Source: DATKXO01 sp035528995
Lineage (GTDB): Bacteria; Planctomycetota; Phycisphaerae; UBA1845
Reading direction: 5' to 3'
Assembly: GCA_035528995.1 (NCBI GenBank)
Contig: DATKXO010000448.1
Coordinates: 1 to 9,163, forward strand
DNA: 9,163 nucleotides
Below the pieces are notes generated by a model, which saw nothing but the letters and a program-made list of their open reading frames with translations, was not told the origin of the DNA and did not search any database. The position numbers and the translations under genes were made by a program. Within the stretch, counting starts at the first letter, position 1, and every line of letters starts with the position of its first letter. Positions 6,805 to 9,163 of the stretch are shown piece after piece.

Positions 6805-6892
6805 CACACCACGAGGAGCGGATACGCATGGAGGTGTGCCTTTCTCTCGGGCGGATCTCCCCGGTTACCGGAAAGACGGCAGGCGGACACTC
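6805..6892 (+). promoter_or_regulatory. Structured 5' leader with inverted repeats
   Basis: Two inverted repeats lie between the candidate promoter and the ATG at 6893. CACACC (6805-6810) can pair with GGTGTG (6833-6838), enclosing a strong Shine-Dalgarno GAGGAG (6813-6818) and an ATG (6828). CCGG-TTA-CCGG (6861-6871) can form a short hairpin. I recognise no known riboswitch class. The predicted transcription start near 6810 would cut into the first repeat, so that stem depends on the exact start. Confidence 0.3.
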
Positions 6893-6911
6893 ATGTCAGC
6901 GGTGCGCGTAA
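6828..6911 (+). CDS. Possible 27-residue leader ORF overlapping the next gene
   Basis: The ATG at 6828 is followed by 27 codons and TAA at 6909-6911. It is preceded at 9 nt by GAGGAG (6813-6818), the best Shine-Dalgarno match in this region and better than that of the gene it overlaps. The peptide begins MEVCLSLGR and ends GGHSCQRCA, with Cys at 4, 23 and 26 and His at 21. It overlaps the downstream start codon by 19 nt in another frame, which would allow translational coupling. No family is recognised, and at this length in GC-rich DNA an open frame alone proves nothing. The ribosome binding site is the only positive evidence. Confidence 0.22.
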   Translation: MEVCLSLGRISPVTGKTAGGHSCQRCA

Positions 6912-7747
6912 CGACCGTCTGGTTACGGCGTATGCGGCGGCTGACCTACGCAGTCGTCGGTGCCGCCGCCCTCGTGAGTCTCTACTTCACCTGGCTGGCC
7001 GCCTGGCGCGGAGACATCCTCCGGGCAGCCGTCGCATCGGCCGCCACCCTCGCCGCCCTCGGCGCCGGAATCATGTGGGCCGCCGCCCTGCGGGCCGGGT
7101 TGGCCACCATCCGCAACCAACGACGACTCGAACGCCTCCAGCAACACTTCGCAACCATCAACGAGACCCACCTCCATCAGCAGGATCGTCTGGATGACCT
7201 GACCGACGCCCTGGAGCGAGGCCGCCTCCAAACGGACCACAACCACCGCGAAGCGAAAGCCGAACTCGAACGGACCGCCCGACGGCTCACCGAACGCCTG
7301 GAATCCCTCCTGGCCCGCGTCGAGACCTTCTCCAGGCTGCACGACGACCAGGCCGAGCGACTCGAACGGCGGGTCGCCGCGATCGAGTCGACCACTCGAC
7401 GAGGCGACTCCGTCGCCGACCTGCACACCTTCGAGGACCGCGATTGGGCCGTCGACGAGCACCCGCCCGGCGAGCGGACCGTCGCCGCCTACCGGCACCT
7501 CGTCGACTCCCAGACCACCGCCGACCACGCGGCGGGCGCCGACCGGTCCGCCGAAAGGCGGGCCCTGCGACAGGAGTTCGCCGGTTGCATTCACCGGCGC
7601 GAGTACGCCAGCGCCCTGGCCAGGGGCGACGAGATCGTCCGACGCTTCCCCGACAGCGGCGCAGCCTCCGACTTCCAGCGCGTCCGGCCCCACTTGCTGC
7701 GCCGCATCGAGTTGACCGCACGAACGGCCCGCCGGCCCGTCAAGTAA
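6893..7747 (+). CDS. Unrecognised two-TM protein with a long coiled coil
   Basis: I do not recognise this 284-residue protein. It has a short basic N-terminus and two hydrophobic segments at about 17-37 and 43-66, joined by WRGD. A long charged helix runs from about 74 to 167 with heptad-like Leu spacing (RRLERLQQHF, LTERLESLLARVETF, AERLERRVAAIE), very likely a coiled coil. An acidic linker follows at about 172-215. The C-terminal helical segment at about 220-270 includes REYASALARGDEIVRRFPDS, which resembles a single TPR-like helix pair. The likely topology is a membrane hairpin with a long cytoplasmic coil. The start at 6893 is favoured by AGGCGG at 6881-6886, 6 nt upstream, and by charged residues before the first TM. 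The first 62 residues resemble those of the gene starting at 8977. It lies 85 bp before manA, which seems to have its own promoter. A scaffolding or signalling role is only a guess. Confidence 0.8.
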   Translation: MSAVRVTTVWLRRMRRLTYAVVGAAALVSLYFTWLAAWRGDILRAAVASAATLAALGAGIMWAAALRAGLATIRNQRRLERLQQHFATINETHLHQQDRLDDLTDALERGRLQTDHNHREAKAELERTARRLTERLESLLARVETFSRLHDDQAERLERRVAAIESTTRRGDSVADLHTFEDRDWAVDEHPPGERTVAAYRHLVDSQTTADHAAGADRSAERRALRQEFAGCIHRREYASALARGDEIVRRFPDSGAASDFQRVRPHLLRRIELTARTARRPVK

Positions 7748-7780
7748 TCCCTCGCCCCTGATCTGCGACGCTTCGCCCGG

Positions 7781-7808
7781 TTGTCACCACCCACCCAGCC
7801 TCTACAAT
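7781..7808 (+). promoter_or_regulatory. Promoter candidate for manA
   Basis: TTGTCA (7781-7786), a 16-nt spacer and TACAAT (7803-7808) match the sigma-70 hexamers at 5/6 each, the best promoter-like pair in the window. The predicted start near 7814 leaves a leader of about 18 nt before the ATG at 7833. This argues that manA can be transcribed independently of the gene before it. Confidence 0.55.
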
Positions 7809-7832
7809 GCCGATCGCACGGAACCGACACCG

Positions 7833-8927
7833 ATGAACGTACATCCGTTAATCTTCGAGCCGATTCTCAAGCGCCGAATCTGGGGTGGTCGGCGCCTGGA
7901 GGCCCTCGGCAAGCGCCTGCCGCCCGGCGAGACCATCGGCGAGTCCTGGGAAGTCGCCGACCTCGAGCAGGATCAGTCCGTGGTCCGCTCCGGACTCGCC
8001 CGCGGAAAGACCCTGCCCGAGTTGGTCCGGACCTGGGGCGACGACCTGCTCGGCGGCGTCGAGCTCTTCGAGGGACGCTTCCCGCTGCTCATCAAGTTCC
8101 TGGACGCGGCCCAACTGCTCAGCGTGCAGGTGCATCCCGACCAGGCCATGGCCAAAACCCTCGGCGGTCAGGTCCGCGTCAAGGACGAGGCTTGGTACGT
8201 CATCGACGCCGAACCCGACGGAGCCATCTACTACGGCCTCAACGACGGCGTGGACCGTGCTGCGTTCGCCGCCGCCATCGACGCCGGAACCGTCGTCGAC
8301 ACGCTCCGCCGTGTGCCCGTCCGCCCCGGAGACTGCTACTACCTGCCCGCCGGTACGCTCCACGCCCTCGGCGCCGGCGTCCTGGTGGCCGAGGTGCAGA
8401 CCCCCTCCGACGTCACCTACCGCGTCTACGACTGGGACCGTGTGGACCCCAAGACCCAACGCCCCCGCCAGCTCCACGTCGAGCAGGCCCTGCAATGCAT
8501 CCACTTCGACAGCCGCCCGCCGCAACAGGAACGCTCCCACGTCGCTTCCGTGTGGACCACCGTGACCCGGCTGGTCACCTGCCCGCCCTTCGTCATCGAA
8601 CGCGTCCGCATGCGAGAAGGTTTCGAGCAGGCGGTCCCCTGCGGCGGACTGGTGGTCTGGATCATACTGGAAGGCCGCGGAGAACTGAGTCGCATCGATG
8701 ACCGCGAGCCGCTCGCCTTCCACCCCGGTGACACCGTGGTGCTGCCGGCCGCCCTGACCGAGGTCCGGCTCAAGGTGCTCCAAGACTGCATGTGGCTCGA
8801 GGTCACCGTGCCGCAATCCACCGATCTCGGCGCGTTCGAGCAACTGGATTTGAAAGGGATGTCCGGCCCGCAGGACCCCAGCCTGGTCCAGCTCAGGCCG
8901 CCCCAACCCCGGCCGCCTGCGACGTAG
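7833..8927 (+). CDS. manA: Class I mannose-6-phosphate isomerase
   Basis: This zinc enzyme interconverts fructose-6-phosphate and mannose-6-phosphate in the cytoplasm. It feeds mannose into glycolysis or supplies mannose-6-phosphate for GDP-mannose. The 364-residue cupin-type protein starts with the family N-terminus (PLIFEPILKRRIWGG, 5-19). It carries GESWEVAD (36-43) and FPLLIKFLDAAQLLSVQVHP (83-102) with probable metal ligands Gln99 and His101, then Glu119 in KDEAWYV and His177 in LPAGTLHALGAG. TYRVYDWDR (195-203) holds the probable catalytic Arg197. All expected active-site residues are present. It is of the shorter B. subtilis/Firmicutes-like type, about 315-320 residues, with a longer C-terminal cupin part and a Pro-rich tail (350-364). 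The ATG at 7833 has only a weak ribosome binding site (GGA 8 nt upstream) but is fixed by the family N-terminus. The next gene begins about 50 bp downstream. Confidence 0.95.
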   Translation: MNVHPLIFEPILKRRIWGGRRLEALGKRLPPGETIGESWEVADLEQDQSVVRSGLARGKTLPELVRTWGDDLLGGVELFEGRFPLLIKFLDAAQLLSVQVHPDQAMAKTLGGQVRVKDEAWYVIDAEPDGAIYYGLNDGVDRAAFAAAIDAGTVVDTLRRVPVRPGDCYYLPAGTLHALGAGVLVAEVQTPSDVTYRVYDWDRVDPKTQRPRQLHVEQALQCIHFDSRPPQQERSHVASVWTTVTRLVTCPPFVIERVRMREGFEQAVPCGGLVVWIILEGRGELSRIDDREPLAFHPGDTVVLPAALTEVRLKVLQDCMWLEVTVPQSTDLGAFEQLDLKGMSGPQDPSLVQLRPPQPRPPAT

Positions 8928-8976
8928 TCCGCTGGTGTACGGCCGACCGGCATCGCGAGTCGAGGATCGTTTGCTC

Positions 8977-9163
8977 GTGCCTTCAGACGCTCCAACCCGC
9001 CGTTGGTTGCAGCAAGCTCGCTGGGCGGCGGTCATTGTCGCTCTGCTCTGCTGCGCCGTCGGGCTGATCTGGGTCTATCGATCGGCCATGGTGGGTGACG
9101 TCTTCGGGGCACTGGCCGGAGCCGGGCTATGCCTGGGCATCATCGCACTGGACGTCCTGGCCG
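8977..9163 (+). CDS. Start of an unrecognised two-TM protein, cut by the window edge
   Basis: An open frame runs from here past the right edge, giving 62 residues. A short N-terminus (PSDAPTRRWLQQARW) is followed by hydrophobic segments at about 16-34 and 43-61, joined by RSAMVGD. I chose the GTG at 8977 because AGGA lies at 8963-8966. TTG at 8971 (4 nt from that AGGA) and GTG at 8935 are alternatives in the same frame. Counting from 8977 also brings it into ungapped register with the start of the 6893 gene: Trp10-Leu11, Arg15 and Gly40-Asp41 coincide. Third codon positions are strongly G or C, as in neighbouring genes. It follows manA by 49 bp and may share its transcript. No function can be assigned from this part. 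Confidence 0.6.
   Translation, partial: MPSDAPTRRWLQQARWAAVIVALLCCAVGLIWVYRSAMVGDVFGALAGAGLCLGIIALDVLA

Noticed and set aside
6098..6892. In-frame upstream extension of the 6893 gene
   Set aside because: It would run antisense through the tRNA-binding gene and into the glycogen synthase gene, has no protein-like character, and skips the ribosome site at 6881-6886.
6828..6911. The 27-residue ORF as a fragment of ribosomal protein L28
   Set aside because: The spacing VC..LGR..PV.G....HS loosely recalls an L28 N-terminus, but no frame continues with the L28 sequence and the stretch is too short to separate from chance.
7848..9035. Minus-strand frame of 395 codons opposite manA
   Set aside because: It is a Gly/Asp/Val-rich antisense shadow of a gene with intact active-site residues.
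1..9163. CRISPR array, tRNA, rRNA, insertion sequence or phage genes
   Set aside because: I saw no regularly spaced repeats, cloverleaf sequence, transposase or integrase motif, or terminal inverted repeats anywhere in the window.

Overview
The window is GC-rich and densely coding. It reads as a piece of bacterial chromosome from a diderm (Gram-negative-type) organism, because it carries an MlaE-MlaF-MlaD lipid transport set. The composition, that set, a eukaryote-type (GT3) glycogen synthase and a free-standing MetRS-C-type tRNA-binding protein together suggest a member of the Planctomycetes/PVC region. That placement is inference only; no marker gene in the window settles it. I see no rRNA, tRNA, CRISPR array, insertion sequence or integrase.

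Layout from left to right. Positions 56-592 (+) hold an unrecognised protein with two membrane segments; its frame stays open to the left edge, so it may be a fragment. Converging on it is a compact minus-strand operon, 3445 down to 650, encoding MlaE permease, MlaF ATPase and an unusually long MlaD substrate-binding subunit, with 3-bp gaps between genes. Divergent from mlaE is a soluble DPM1-type family 2 glycosyltransferase (3599-4315, +). It converges with a family GT3 glycogen synthase (6156-4348, -). Upstream of that, on the same strand, is a small tRNA-binding-domain protein (6679-6335, -). Divergent from it runs a plus-strand series: an unrecognised protein with two membrane segments and a coiled coil (6893-7747) preceded by a structured leader, a class I mannose-6-phosphate isomerase ManA (7833-8927), and the start of another two-TM protein cut by the right edge (8977-9163).

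The Mla proteins should move phospholipid or a related lipid between the inner membrane and the periplasmic side of the envelope. ManA links fructose-6-phosphate to mannose-6-phosphate and so to activated mannose. A DPM1-type enzyme would normally load mannose onto a polyprenyl phosphate, so these two could serve one envelope glycosylation route, but they are not in one operon. The glycogen synthase keeps the arginine cluster that senses glucose-6-phosphate in the eukaryotic enzymes while lacking their phosphorylated tails.

The window looks mostly like ordinary housekeeping and envelope genes. I did not find a convincing new multi-gene system. The points most worth a second look are the glycogen synthase's allosteric site, the structured leader with a possible 27-residue ORF before position 6893, and the two apparently related two-TM proteins on either side of manA.
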